The notes under the pieces were generated by a model. It made no database searches and was not told where the DNA came from. It saw only the letters and a list, made by a program, of their open reading frames with translations. Position numbers and translations under genes: made by a program. 64,000 nucleotides of DNA from assembly GCF_000482325.1 (NCBI RefSeq), contig NZ_KI535295.1:917060-981059 (forward strand), in the 5' to 3' direction. Below are positions 16,424 through 24,389 of the stretch, piece by piece. Source of the stretch: Bacillus sp. UNC438CL73TsuS30 (GTDB lineage: Bacteria > Bacillota > Bacilli > Bacillales > Cytobacillaceae). Numbering within the stretch: position 1 is the first letter of the stretch; each line of letters begins with the position of its first letter.

Positions 16424-16454
16424 TAGTGTATGTTTATAGAAATAATATGAGTGG
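16424..16454 (-). promoter_or_regulatory. Sigma-K-like promoter of the His/Tyr repeat gene
   Basis: On the minus strand the -10 element CATACACTA matches the sigma-K consensus CATAnnnTA exactly. A weak -35 (CCACT against GCAC[AC]) sits 17 bases upstream. The start codon would be about 22 bases from the expected transcription start. Confidence 0.5.
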
Positions 16455-16512
16455 ATGCTTGACCTGCTTTTCCTTGGAAAAGGAATTTTCACTTTAGGGG
16501 GGGACTGAATGA

Positions 16513-16971
16513 ATGATTGAAAAAATTGATTTTGAAAATAAAGGTCTTGTTAAAGAATTATATGAACTACAAAGAGCCTCCTATCTAATTGAGGCTGAGT
16601 TAATCAATTTTTACGATATACCTCCTCTAAAAGAGTCTTTTGAGGAATTATTGGAATCGAAAGAAACTTTTTTTGGTTATTTTGAAGGAGAGGAACTTGC
16701 AGGAGCACTATCATATGAACTCAAAGGGAATGAACTCTCGATTTGCAGAATGATTGTTCATCCCCAGTATTTTCGAAAGGGGATTGCCCGAAATTTATTA
16801 TCCTATCTTGATGAAGACAAAAAAGAAATTCTGATTTTTAAAGTATCGACTGGCAGAGATAATACACCTGCTAAAAACCTTTACTTAAAAAATGGTTATC
16901 AGTTAGTTCAGGACATTGAAGTAGTTCCAGGTTTGTTTATCAGTACTTTTGAAAAAAGAAAGGCAGATTAG
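16513..16971 (+). CDS. GNAT family N-acetyltransferase
   Basis: A 152-residue single-domain acetyltransferase. The acetyl-CoA-binding segment HPQYFRKGIARNLLSYL and the following NTPAKNLYLKNGYQLV are typical GNAT motifs. It has a strong purine-rich site (AGGGGGGG) ahead of ATG at 16513. Substrate unknown. Confidence 0.87.
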   Translation: MIEKIDFENKGLVKELYELQRASYLIEAELINFYDIPPLKESFEELLESKETFFGYFEGEELAGALSYELKGNELSICRMIVHPQYFRKGIARNLLSYLDEDKKEILIFKVSTGRDNTPAKNLYLKNGYQLVQDIEVVPGLFISTFEKRKAD

Positions 16972-16978
16972 AAATGAA

Positions 16979-17008
16979 AACAACCCTGCACAAATCTGCT
17001 GGGTTGTT
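16979..17008 (-). terminator. Terminator for the small zinc-ribbon-like gene
   Basis: AACAACCC pairs with GGGTTGTT around GC-rich inner pairs; on the minus strand it is followed by TTTTC, directly after the stop of the gene at 17012. Confidence 0.7.
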
Positions 17009-17011
17009 GAG

Positions 17012-17188
17012 TTAAGAAACCTTATGGCTTTCAATATAGGTTTCAAAAGCAGGATGAAATTCTTTTTGATAATGTTGATCCGGACAGGATTTGATGACAA
17101 TCCCTTTTAAAGTTTTTGATTGATGAGTTTCTAATATTTTATTGCACTTAGGGCAACGATCAATAAATAGATTTTTAAAAAACCCCAT
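17012..17188 (-). CDS. Small conserved-looking protein with CPKC motif
   Basis: A 58-residue protein MGFFKNLFIDRCPKCNKIL... with one CxxC knuckle (CPKC) and a later Cys with nearby His (SCPDQHY), which could form a zinc site. It has no signal peptide. The start is ATG at 17188, with AGGAGG 6 bases ahead, better than the TTG at 17194. The dedicated terminator supports it being a real gene. Function unknown. Confidence 0.7.
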   Translation of the reverse strand: MGFFKNLFIDRCPKCNKILETHQSKTLKGIVIKSCPDQHYQKEFHPAFETYIESHKVS

Positions 17189-17413
17189 GCTCAACCTCCT
17201 AATCCCTTTAATTCCAATGTTTATACTATGAATTATACAATATTTACGCCATTTTACAATAGGTATTGCTCTTTTTTATAGTATGGAAGGTTAAAAGTAC
17301 TTGTGAATAAAAAATGAAGTTGAGAATGAACAAAATATGTTTATAGTGATTGTTTAGTAAAATAATTTAAAAGAAGAGGCGAGGTTGTTTCTTCTTTTCT
17401 AAAACTTCGATAT

Positions 17414-17442
17414 TTGAATTATGGAGAGCAAAAGCTTATAAT
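17414..17442 (+). promoter_or_regulatory. Sigma-A promoter of the cysteine synthase gene
   Basis: TTGAAT at 17414-17419, 17-base spacer, TATAAT at 17437-17442. Just upstream, AAAAGAAGA and TCTTCTTTT (17370-17399) form an inverted repeat that could be an operator (inference). Confidence 0.65.
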
Positions 17443-17479
17443 TCCAATAGAAATATACTGAATGAAACGGAGTGCTATT

Positions 17480-18403
17480 ATGAAACTACATAATTCTATT
17501 TTAGAGCTGATTGGGCATACCCCAATCGTAAAGTTAAATCATTTGGCAGACCCAAACGGTGCTTCTGTTTACATTAAATTGGAATCCTTTAATCCCGGAG
17601 GTAGTGTAAAAGACCGTGCTGCTTTTAACATGATTAATGTAGCCGAAGAAGAGGGGAAAATTATTCCTGGAAAAACCGTTATTATTGAGCCAACATCGGG
17701 AAATACCGGAATTGGTTTAGCGATGGTTTGTGCCGCCAGAAAATACCGTTGTATCATTACGATGCCGAATAATGCAACAGAAGAGAGAATTAAAATTCTA
17801 AAAGCTTATGGTGCAGAGGTACATTTAACTTCATCTGAACATGGGATGCGTGGAGCGATTGAAGAAGCGTACCGTATTGCGGAAGAGACTCCCGATTATT
17901 TTATTCCGATGCAATTTGAAAACAGTGCCAATTCTGATGCTCATCGTGATACAACAGCGATTGAAATCTACGAGGCATTTCAAGGGAAATTAGATGCCTT
18001 TATCTGTACGGCAGGAACAGGCGGTACCGTTACTGGCACGGGTGAAGTACTAAAAGAAAAAATACCTAATCTAAAGATTTACGTGGTTGAACCTGCTGGG
18101 TCGCCCGTTTTATCTGGAGGTCGCCCTGGCCCGCATAAAATTCCAGGGACGGGACCTGGATTTATACCAAAAATTTTAAATCAATCTATTTACGATAAAA
18201 TTTTATTAATTGAGGATCAGGATGCACAGAACATTGCACGCCGTCTGGCTGCTGAAGAAGGAATTTTAGTTGGAGCCTCAGGAGCAGCGTCTATCTATTA
18301 TGCTTTAGAAATTGCCAAAAAACTTCCTTCTGATGCAAATGTCTTAGGATTGGCACCGGATACCGGTGAACGTTACTTATCATCTGATTTATTTCCAATT
18401 TAA
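17480..18403 (+). CDS. cysK: Cysteine synthase (O-acetylserine thiol-lyase), CysK family
   Basis: The 307-residue PLP enzyme makes cysteine from O-acetylserine and sulfide. The PLP lysine lies in the PGGSVKDRAAF motif, the substrate loop in PTSGNTGIG, and the phosphate-binding glycines in GTGGTVTGTG. Length is normal. I chose ATG at 17480, with GGAG 8 bases ahead, over ATG at 17462. It could also be the CysM type or a second cysteine synthase of the genome; the window holds only this one. Confidence 0.92.
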   Translation: MKLHNSILELIGHTPIVKLNHLADPNGASVYIKLESFNPGGSVKDRAAFNMINVAEEEGKIIPGKTVIIEPTSGNTGIGLAMVCAARKYRCIITMPNNATEERIKILKAYGAEVHLTSSEHGMRGAIEEAYRIAEETPDYFIPMQFENSANSDAHRDTTAIEIYEAFQGKLDAFICTAGTGGTVTGTGEVLKEKIPNLKIYVVEPAGSPVLSGGRPGPHKIPGTGPGFIPKILNQSIYDKILLIEDQDAQNIARRLAAEEGILVGASGAASIYYALEIAKKLPSDANVLGLAPDTGERYLSSDLFPI

Positions 18404-18422
18404 ATAATAGGATAAATGTCTT

Positions 18423-18450
18423 AAAAAAGCTGCTTAGGTAGCTTTTTTCT
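18423..18450 (+). terminator. Terminator after the cysteine synthase gene
   Basis: AAAAAAGCT pairs with AGCTTTTTT through a short stem-loop and is followed by more T. Confidence 0.85.
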
Positions 18451-18563
18451 TTTTTTACTTAGGCTTTGTTAAAAGGTGATGTAAAATCCGATTTTGGGGA
18501 TTAACTTTTCACTGCATAAAAACTTTGAGGAAAAACTTATTTTTTCTTATATGTAAAAAAGTC

Positions 18564-18572
18564 TGGTACAAT
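18564..18572 (+). promoter_or_regulatory. Extended -10 promoter of the HEAQH-protein gene
   Basis: TGGTACAAT fits the TGnTATAAT extended -10 pattern with one mismatch, 38 bases ahead of the start codon. Confidence 0.45.
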
Positions 18573-18610
18573 CAAAATTATGATGCAAAACAGGAGAGGG
18601 TAGCCTTAGG

Positions 18611-19594
18611 ATGGATGAGTCAAAATTGTACGCCTATTGTTTACAAGGAGATGTAATCGCAGCATATAAATATCTCCGTTCAGTTCCAGATAAAAATGCT
18701 AAATTTATAGAACTGGAATCGAAATATTATCAACGTTTTTTTAGTGAAAATCCGAATGATCGTTTTAAATCCGAGGATCCCTGGATCCAAAAGGTTCTTT
18801 CTTTCTATTTCGAATACTTCAGGTCGGTGTTAACGCATAAAAGTGTGATTTATTCAGAAAATCGACTTAGGCGTTCGCTTTCAGATTTAATTTATGGTCA
18901 TCAACAAGATGAGGAATTGGACCGATTGGAGGAGCAATTATCGATCCAATTTAAAGAAAAAGGGTATCAGTTTGTCGGTGGGGTAACACCGCCATATAGG
19001 GGCCCATATATTTGGAAAAAAACCGATAAAGAGAATTTTACAGTCGAACTGCCACACCATACCCAAAAAGTAACGGTTTATTTTTTGTCTGATTTTATTT
19101 TACAAAGCTGGGCCCATTATGCTACATTTGGTGAAAAATTTGCCGGTGGCTGGGCAAAGCCAGATGGGCTTTACTATGTAGCGGACCGTCCGGAGCATAA
19201 AAAGGAGAATCATGATTGCAGGGAATTTCAAATCAGTTATTTGAAGCACGAGGCCCAGCATTTCAGTGATTTTTCCCGTTTCCCCCATCTTCAGGCTAAG
19301 GATTTAGAATACCGTGCAAAGCTGGTTGAATTAATATACGAACCAAATTCATTTAAACTGATAAATAAATTTTTTTATGAAAAGAAAAATGATCCGTTTC
19401 TCCCGCATTCTTATTCTTCTTTGGTCATTTTGAAAAGATTATCGGAAATTGCATTTGGGGTAGAGGAGATTCCTAGTTTAGAAAAATGGGAGAAATTAAG
19501 TTCAGACCGAGTTCGGGAATGGGCACTGGGTTTGTACGAGGAAAATACGGCTAAGCTTATGGAAAATGGTAATCAAATCAGGGGAATTATTTAG
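18611..19594 (+). CDS. Uncharacterised protein with a zincin-like HEAQH motif
   Basis: A 327-residue soluble protein that I do not recognise. Residues near 215-240 read SYLKHEAQHFSDFSRFPHLQ, an HExxH-like site with glutamate as in zinc metallopeptidases, followed about 18 residues later by KDLEYRAKLVELIY, which offers a possible third-ligand glutamate. No signal peptide or membrane helix is seen. The gene is monocistronic, with its own promoter and strong terminator. Metallopeptidase activity is an inference from one motif. Confidence 0.75.
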   Translation: MDESKLYAYCLQGDVIAAYKYLRSVPDKNAKFIELESKYYQRFFSENPNDRFKSEDPWIQKVLSFYFEYFRSVLTHKSVIYSENRLRRSLSDLIYGHQQDEELDRLEEQLSIQFKEKGYQFVGGVTPPYRGPYIWKKTDKENFTVELPHHTQKVTVYFLSDFILQSWAHYATFGEKFAGGWAKPDGLYYVADRPEHKKENHDCREFQISYLKHEAQHFSDFSRFPHLQAKDLEYRAKLVELIYEPNSFKLINKFFYEKKNDPFLPHSYSSLVILKRLSEIAFGVEEIPSLEKWEKLSSDRVREWALGLYEENTAKLMENGNQIRGII

Positions 19595-19650
19595 TGGAAA
19601 AAGAGCTTGTGGATCCATTGTTTTTCAGTGATCCTAGCTCTTTTTCCTTT
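19595..19650. terminator. Bidirectional terminator between the HEAQH gene and ktrC
   Basis: GGAAAAAGAGCT and AGCTCTTTTTCC pair, with inner GGATC/GATCC pairs, between two convergent genes. Confidence 0.9.
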
Positions 19651-19651
19651 T

Positions 19652-20326
19652 TTATATGATAAAAAGTGCCTTTTCAGTTTTCGTTTCAAATTTCTTTAAA
19701 AGTTTCTTTTCACCCAGGACAACAAGAGTATCACCAGGATGAATCTTGTCATCTGGAAATGGTGAGATGTTCATCTTTCCGTCACTTTTAATGGCGATAA
19801 CACTTAATTGGTATTTTGCCCGAATATCCAATTCACGAAGGCTTTTTCCTATCATGAATGAAGAGGCAACAATTTCTTCTATTTTATATTCATCGGATAG
19901 TTCAATAAAATCAAGGACATTAGGTGACAAAAGATTCTTAGCAATTCGGATGCCTGTTTCTCGTTCAGGTAAAACGACCCGATCAGCCCCGACCTGAGTA
20001 AGAACTTTTGCATGCTGATTTGTTACAGCCTTTGCTATAACTTGTTTAGCCCCTAATTCTTTTAAAATCATGACAGTTAAAATACTTGCTTGAATATCGT
20101 TTCCTATGGCTACCACAACCACATCCATGTTCCGAAGACCTAGCTCTTTTATTACCCTCTCATCTGTTGTATCTGCAACTACTGCATGTGTTGAGAAATC
20201 TGAATTTTCTTGAATCCTTTTCTCGCTTTTATCAATCACTAAAACTTCTGCACCTTCTTTAAATAACTCAGCTGAAAGATTCGAACCAAAGCGGCCCATC
20301 CCGATTACTGCAAACTGTTTAGACAT
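19652..20326 (-). CDS. ktrC: K+ channel regulatory subunit KtrA/KtrC (RCK protein)
   Basis: A 224-residue cytoplasmic gating ring subunit of a Ktr potassium uptake system. The N-terminal Rossmann domain begins FAVIGMGRFGSNLSAEL and binds nucleotide; the C-terminal TrkA_C domain (from about residue 135) is where c-di-AMP binds in family members. No ktrB/ktrD membrane partner is adjacent, as with ktrC in Bacillus subtilis. A ydaO-type c-di-AMP riboswitch and terminator precede the gene, so c-di-AMP probably controls it both as RNA and as protein. KtrA versus KtrC cannot be fixed. Confidence 0.9.
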   Translation of the reverse strand: MSKQFAVIGMGRFGSNLSAELFKEGAEVLVIDKSEKRIQENSDFSTHAVVADTTDERVIKELGLRNMDVVVVAIGNDIQASILTVMILKELGAKQVIAKAVTNQHAKVLTQVGADRVVLPERETGIRIAKNLLSPNVLDFIELSDEYKIEEIVASSFMIGKSLRELDIRAKYQLSVIAIKSDGKMNISPFPDDKIHPGDTLVVLGEKKLLKKFETKTEKALFII

Positions 20327-20397
20327 ATGTAAGACCTCTCCCGAAATACATTATTTAAGAGTTTGATAGTGTAGTTTTTTTCAGAACCCACCTAAAA

Positions 20398-20442
20398 AAT
20401 AAAAAAGCCACGGAAGAGAGAGATCTCCTCGTGGCGGCTTTT
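20398..20442 (-). terminator. Riboswitch-controlled terminator upstream of ktrC
   Basis: On the minus strand a GCCxCCACGAGGAGA stem pairs with TCTCTTCCGTGGC and is followed by TTTTTTATTTTTT. It lies between the aptamer and the coding region, the expected place for an OFF-switch expression platform. Confidence 0.9.
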
Positions 20443-20497
20443 GGGCATCATGAAATAAACATGCTGCTTGCACGATTAAAATGATATCTCTTCAATA

Positions 20498-20656
20498 CGC
20501 TTACGAGGTTAGCTGACGGATTCGGATGTAAGAGTCACCCTACTTAAAAAGACATGGATCAGAATAGAAATATCTTTTAAAGATTCACCCCATAGAAAAG
20601 TTTTTGTGAGACTCTTCAATGATGGTTCCCCCGTTCCCAATTGGAACTCAGCGATT
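20498..20656 (-). ncRNA. c-di-AMP riboswitch (ydaO-yuaA type)
   Basis: Read on the minus strand, the conserved blocks of the ydaO motif occur in order: CGCTGAGTTCC, GAACGGGGGAACCA, GGGGTGAATC, AGGGTGACTCTT, then ATCCGAATCCGTCAGCTAAC and CTCGTAAGCG closing the P1 helix. It is transcribed from the promoter at 20694-20722 and followed by a terminator 55 bases downstream. High c-di-AMP should stop transcription into the K+ uptake gene. Confidence 0.92.
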
Positions 20657-20693
20657 CAAAAAATTAAATTACGAATCATATCTTACTCCCTCT

Positions 20694-20722
20694 ATTAGAA
20701 TTTGTAAATACTATAAAGTAAA
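20694..20722 (-). promoter_or_regulatory. Sigma-A promoter for riboswitch-ktrC
   Basis: On the minus strand TTTACT (20717-20722), 17-base spacer, TCTAAT (20694-20699). Confidence 0.6.
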
Positions 20723-20801
20723 CTCATTAGTTTGGTCTTCTTTTTTGTGGATTTTTTCATATGAATGAAGTAAAAAAATTTTATTTTTAGAGAGGGGATT
20801 T

Positions 20802-21869
20802 ATGCAAAATTCACAAAAACCGAATGTTAAACCTTATTTGACCACTAAAACGTTAGACCCTGAGAATCAGGAAACACCAATTCATTTTATCCATAAAGAT
20901 TTTGTAACTGAAAACCTATTTTATCGGAGGAACCATTTTTCTTACCCAAATTTTGTATCTTCCTTTTATTGGCTTCATGTTGATGGCTCTGTACATTATC
21001 ATAGAACGTTTTCACTGCAGGAAATTCAAGCATTGCCGTCCAAAACAGTAAAGACTGTACTCGAATGCGCGGGGAATAAGAGGGGATTTTTTAAACCAAA
21101 AGTATTTGGCGAGCAGTGGCAAAAAGGGGCAATCAGTCAAGGTATCTGGAAGGGTGTCTCATTAAGAACATTGCTCGGGTACACGGGTGTAATGGAAACA
21201 GCGAGAGAAGTAGTTTTTGAGGGATATGACTTTGGCGTACGAACAGAGTCGAACGAGCTTACTTATTATAGTAGAAGTTTGCCGATTGAAAAAGCACTTC
21301 ATCCCGATACCTTAGTTGCCTATGAATATAATGGAAAGCCGCTTCCTTTTGAGCACGGTTTTCCTCTAAGGTTAATTGTCCCGGAATGGTATGCAATGGC
21401 CTCAGTAAAATGGATTAAAAAGATCACCGTGATTGACCATGAATTTAGAGGCCCTTTTCAGGCAGTTGATTATGTCTATTACCCCAAAAAGGATTCAGAG
21501 GAGGGAAAATTACCTGTGACAACAATTAAAATAAACTCAACGATTCAACAGCCACTGGACCGGCAAATACTTAATACCGGAGTTCACACTATTGCAGGGA
21601 TTGCCTGGACTGGTAGAGGGGTGATCACGAAACTTGAAGTGAGTGTGGACGGGGGGATGACTTGGAGTCTTGCTGAATTGGTGCAATCACCGGAAAAGTA
21701 TGCTTGGGTTCGTTGGGAATATAAATGGGAGGTGCCTGAAAGAGGGGAGTACACCATCCTTTCGAGGGCAATGGAATCAGAAGGCGGAGAGCAGCCAAAG
21801 GAAGCGGTATGGAACCGTAAGGGGTATGGTTATAATGCAATCGATACGATTAAGGTGAAAATTGAATAA
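20802..21869 (+). CDS. Molybdopterin-dependent oxidoreductase, sulfite oxidase family
   Basis: A 355-residue protein. The N-terminal two thirds are a molybdopterin oxidoreductase domain with the molybdenum-ligand cysteine in TVLECAGNKRG; the C-terminal third (from ~245) is a Mo-co dimerisation domain (VSVDGGMTWSLAEL). It resembles sulfite oxidase-type enzymes such as YuiH. No Tat or Sec signal is visible, so it is cytoplasmic unless the start is wrong. No haem domain is fused. The electron acceptor is unknown. Confidence 0.88.
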   Translation: MQNSQKPNVKPYLTTKTLDPENQETPIHFIHKDFVTENLFYRRNHFSYPNFVSSFYWLHVDGSVHYHRTFSLQEIQALPSKTVKTVLECAGNKRGFFKPKVFGEQWQKGAISQGIWKGVSLRTLLGYTGVMETAREVVFEGYDFGVRTESNELTYYSRSLPIEKALHPDTLVAYEYNGKPLPFEHGFPLRLIVPEWYAMASVKWIKKITVIDHEFRGPFQAVDYVYYPKKDSEEGKLPVTTIKINSTIQQPLDRQILNTGVHTIAGIAWTGRGVITKLEVSVDGGMTWSLAELVQSPEKYAWVRWEYKWEVPERGEYTILSRAMESEGGEQPKEAVWNRKGYGYNAIDTIKVKIE

Positions 21870-21886
21870 TGGACAAATAAGGAAGT

Positions 21887-21920
21887 AAAAAGCACACGAT
21901 ATCTAACTCGTGTGCTTTTT
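21887..21920. terminator. Bidirectional terminator between the molybdoenzyme and mntH
   Basis: A perfect 13-bp stem, AAAAAGCACACGA with TCGTGTGCTTTTT. Confidence 0.93.
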
Positions 21921-21924
21921 ACTT

Positions 21925-23229
21925 TTATCCAAAAAATGTCTGAGCAATTAACCAGCAGTTTAACCCTAAAATCACGATAGCAAAGATCGTTGATAGAATC
22001 GTAGTTATTCGTTTATTCGTTAACACACCCATTAACTCCTTCTTCTGGGTGAAGTAGATGAGCGCAATAATCGGACAAGGTAGAACAATACTTAGAACCA
22101 CCTGACTGATAACAAGTGTCCGGGTTGGGTCAACCCCCATAGCAACGATAATAAAGGTTGGAAGCATCGTCACCAATCGTCGAATCCATAATGGAATCGT
22201 AAATCCAACAAATCCTTGCATAATGACCTGACCAGCCATCGTTCCCACCACAGAGCTTGAAACACCTGAAGCAAGTAATGAAATCAAGAATACACTTGCT
22301 GCGGCCGAACCAAGCAGCGGTGTCAAGGTATGGTAGGCCGTGGTAAGATCCGCAATATGACTGTTTCCAGTGGTGTTAAAGACGGATGCAGCCATATACA
22401 TCATGGCTAAGTTGACAAATCCGGCAAGCGTCATGGCAATCATGATTTCTTTTGTACTAAACTTTTGAATTTTGATTTTTTCCATATCATTTCGTGGCAC
22501 AATTCGATTTTGAGTCAGGCTCGAGTGCAAATAGATTGCATGTGGCATGACTGTTGCACCGATTACACCAACTGCCAGTATAATACTTTCTTTGTTGCCG
22601 AGCCACGGTGTTACACTATGGTAGGCAATTAGACCAAGATCCGGTTTTGAAATGACGGTTTCAACTAAATAACATAAGCCGATAAGAACAGCAAATGCGG
22701 CAATGAATTTTTCTAACGGGCGGAATCCGAATTTTTCTAACATTAAAATAAGATAGGTGACAATACCGACGATAATCGTTGCATAGAGCATTGGGATACC
22801 GGCAAGTAAATTTAGTGCGAGCGTTGCACCTAAGAATTCAGCAAGGTCGGTAGCCATTGCGGCCAGTTCTGAAACCACCCACATGCCGTAGGTCAGCCAT
22901 TTTGGCATATGGTCCCGGCAAACCTCTGGAAGACTTCTTCCAGTAGCAATTCCTAATTTTGCTGACATATTTTGCAGCAACATGGCCATCAAGTTAGCTA
23001 AAACGATTACCCAAAGCATTTTATAACCAAAGCTCGCACCACTTTGAATATTGGTTGCGAAATTTCCTGGATCTACATAGGCGATGGAGGCAATAAATGC
23101 AGGTCCGAGAAACGGAAGTAGTGCACGGATGCCTTTAACATTTCCATTAATGGCATCTCTTGCGGCTGAGACCGTTCGGCTTTCTGCAGCCCGAGCCCTC
23201 TGAACAGTAACTGAATCTGTTTGGCTCAT
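21925..23229 (-). CDS. mntH: Nramp-family Mn2+/H+ symporter MntH
   Basis: The 434-residue membrane protein imports Mn2+ with protons. Helix 1 has the metal-binding DPGNF motif (AYVDPGNFAT) and helix 6 has MPHAIYLHS, both diagnostic of Nramp. About 11 membrane helices follow a soluble N-terminus of ~35 residues. A good ribosome site (GAAAGGATGG) precedes ATG at 23229. It is probably repressed by MntR when Mn is plentiful, but I could not identify a clear MntR box. Confidence 0.95.
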   Translation of the reverse strand: MSQTDSVTVQRARAAESRTVSAARDAINGNVKGIRALLPFLGPAFIASIAYVDPGNFATNIQSGASFGYKMLWVIVLANLMAMLLQNMSAKLGIATGRSLPEVCRDHMPKWLTYGMWVVSELAAMATDLAEFLGATLALNLLAGIPMLYATIIVGIVTYLILMLEKFGFRPLEKFIAAFAVLIGLCYLVETVISKPDLGLIAYHSVTPWLGNKESIILAVGVIGATVMPHAIYLHSSLTQNRIVPRNDMEKIKIQKFSTKEIMIAMTLAGFVNLAMMYMAASVFNTTGNSHIADLTTAYHTLTPLLGSAAASVFLISLLASGVSSSVVGTMAGQVIMQGFVGFTIPLWIRRLVTMLPTFIIVAMGVDPTRTLVISQVVLSIVLPCPIIALIYFTQKKELMGVLTNKRITTILSTIFAIVILGLNCWLIAQTFFG

Positions 23230-23261
23230 AAGACACCATCCTTTCTTTAAGTTTATTTTTC

Positions 23262-23289
23262 GTTATACCAAGGTTTGTTCATTCGTCAA
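23262..23289 (-). promoter_or_regulatory. Sigma-A promoter of mntH
   Basis: On the minus strand TTGACG (23284-23289), 16-base spacer, TATAAC (23262-23267). The AACCTTGGT palindrome-like core in the spacer could be part of an operator. Confidence 0.55.
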
Positions 23290-23521
23290 TAAAAGTTTCC
23301 CTAATGCAAATTTTTCTATATCACTATTATATAAAATTTTGAAAAATTTGTGTACGCTTTTGCTTGAAAAAAATATGCGAATTCTAAAAAAGGGTATTTA
23401 ACTATTAGGGAAAAAGGGAAAACGAGGCATTATATAGCCTAAGGTTTATGAGAGGTGAGAAGGGAATCCTAAGTGAATTGTCAAATACATAATGAAAAGC
23501 AACACTAAAGGAGTGTTTAGT

Positions 23522-24319
23522 TTGAAGGTGGGAATAGATGCGGGCGGCTCGTTGATTAAGATTGCGTATCAAGAAAAAAATAGAATGCATTATAAAAGGT
23601 TTTCAATTTTTGAGATGGAAACTGCTATAGCTTGGTTGAAAATAATTGCACCCAATGTAAAAGCTGCTTTGACCGGTGGATTAGCACATATCATTCAACA
23701 AGATTTTTTTCCAGATGAAATCATTATTCCGGAATTTCAAGCGACATGTGAGGGAGCAAAGTTACTTTTACAAGAGGAAGGGGGAAAATTGGAGGATCCC
23801 TTTCTATTAGTCAATATTGGAACTGGAACATCGTGGCATGTTGTGAATGGAGATGAGTATGAACGGATTCTTGGAAGTGGAATGGGGGGAGGAACCTTTA
23901 CGGGGCTTGGTTCTTTGTTAACGAAAGTGGAGGATTTTCATGAGCTGACAATCCTAGCAAATGAAGGTGACAAAGGCAAAGTGGATTTACTAGTGAGGGA
24001 TATTTATGAATCGGCCGAACCACCGATTGATGGGAACCTAACAGCTGCCAATTTTGCAAAAGGGAAAAAGGTGAAGCACACAGATGCAGACCAAATGGCG
24101 GCCCTTTCAAATATGATCACGGAAACCATTGTGTTATTAACGCTTCAGGCCGCGGCTATTCATCAAGTAAAGCAAGTGGTCTTTATCGGAAGTACATTGG
24201 TCAGGAACCAGTCGTTACGAAAAGGACTTGAATTTTACATGAACAGGCTAGGACTTACGGGAGTGTTTTTAAAGAACGGTGAATACTGTGGGGCAGTCGG
24301 GGCTTACTTTTCTGTCTAA
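23522..24319 (+). CDS. coaW: Type II pantothenate kinase
   Basis: The 265-residue kinase phosphorylates pantothenate in the first step of coenzyme A synthesis. It has the actin-like fold signatures of type II enzymes: VGIDAGGSLIKIAY at the start, VNIGTGTSWHVV, and LGSGMGGGTFTGLGSLL. The start is TTG at 23522, set by AAAGGAG 8 bases ahead; the upstream ATG at 23492 lacks a good site. The selB gene follows after about 70 bases. Confidence 0.93.
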   Translation: MKVGIDAGGSLIKIAYQEKNRMHYKRFSIFEMETAIAWLKIIAPNVKAALTGGLAHIIQQDFFPDEIIIPEFQATCEGAKLLLQEEGGKLEDPFLLVNIGTGTSWHVVNGDEYERILGSGMGGGTFTGLGSLLTKVEDFHELTILANEGDKGKVDLLVRDIYESAEPPIDGNLTAANFAKGKKVKHTDADQMAALSNMITETIVLLTLQAAAIHQVKQVVFIGSTLVRNQSLRKGLEFYMNRLGLTGVFLKNGEYCGAVGAYFSV

Positions 24320-24389
24320 AAATGTTCGCTTGAACAAATTAACCATTAAAGCTACAGTAAAGGTGAGAACAAAAAAGTAGGTGGCAGGC

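Noticed and set aside
16055-16439. Other long open frames across the same repeats on both strands
   Set aside because: They are shadows created by the repeat composition and lack ribosome binding sites; the GYHHGH frame has a strong one.
23262-23289. A classical MntR operator at mntH
   Set aside because: I looked for a symmetric MntR-like site around the promoter and saw only a short ACCTTGGT core, not enough to call.
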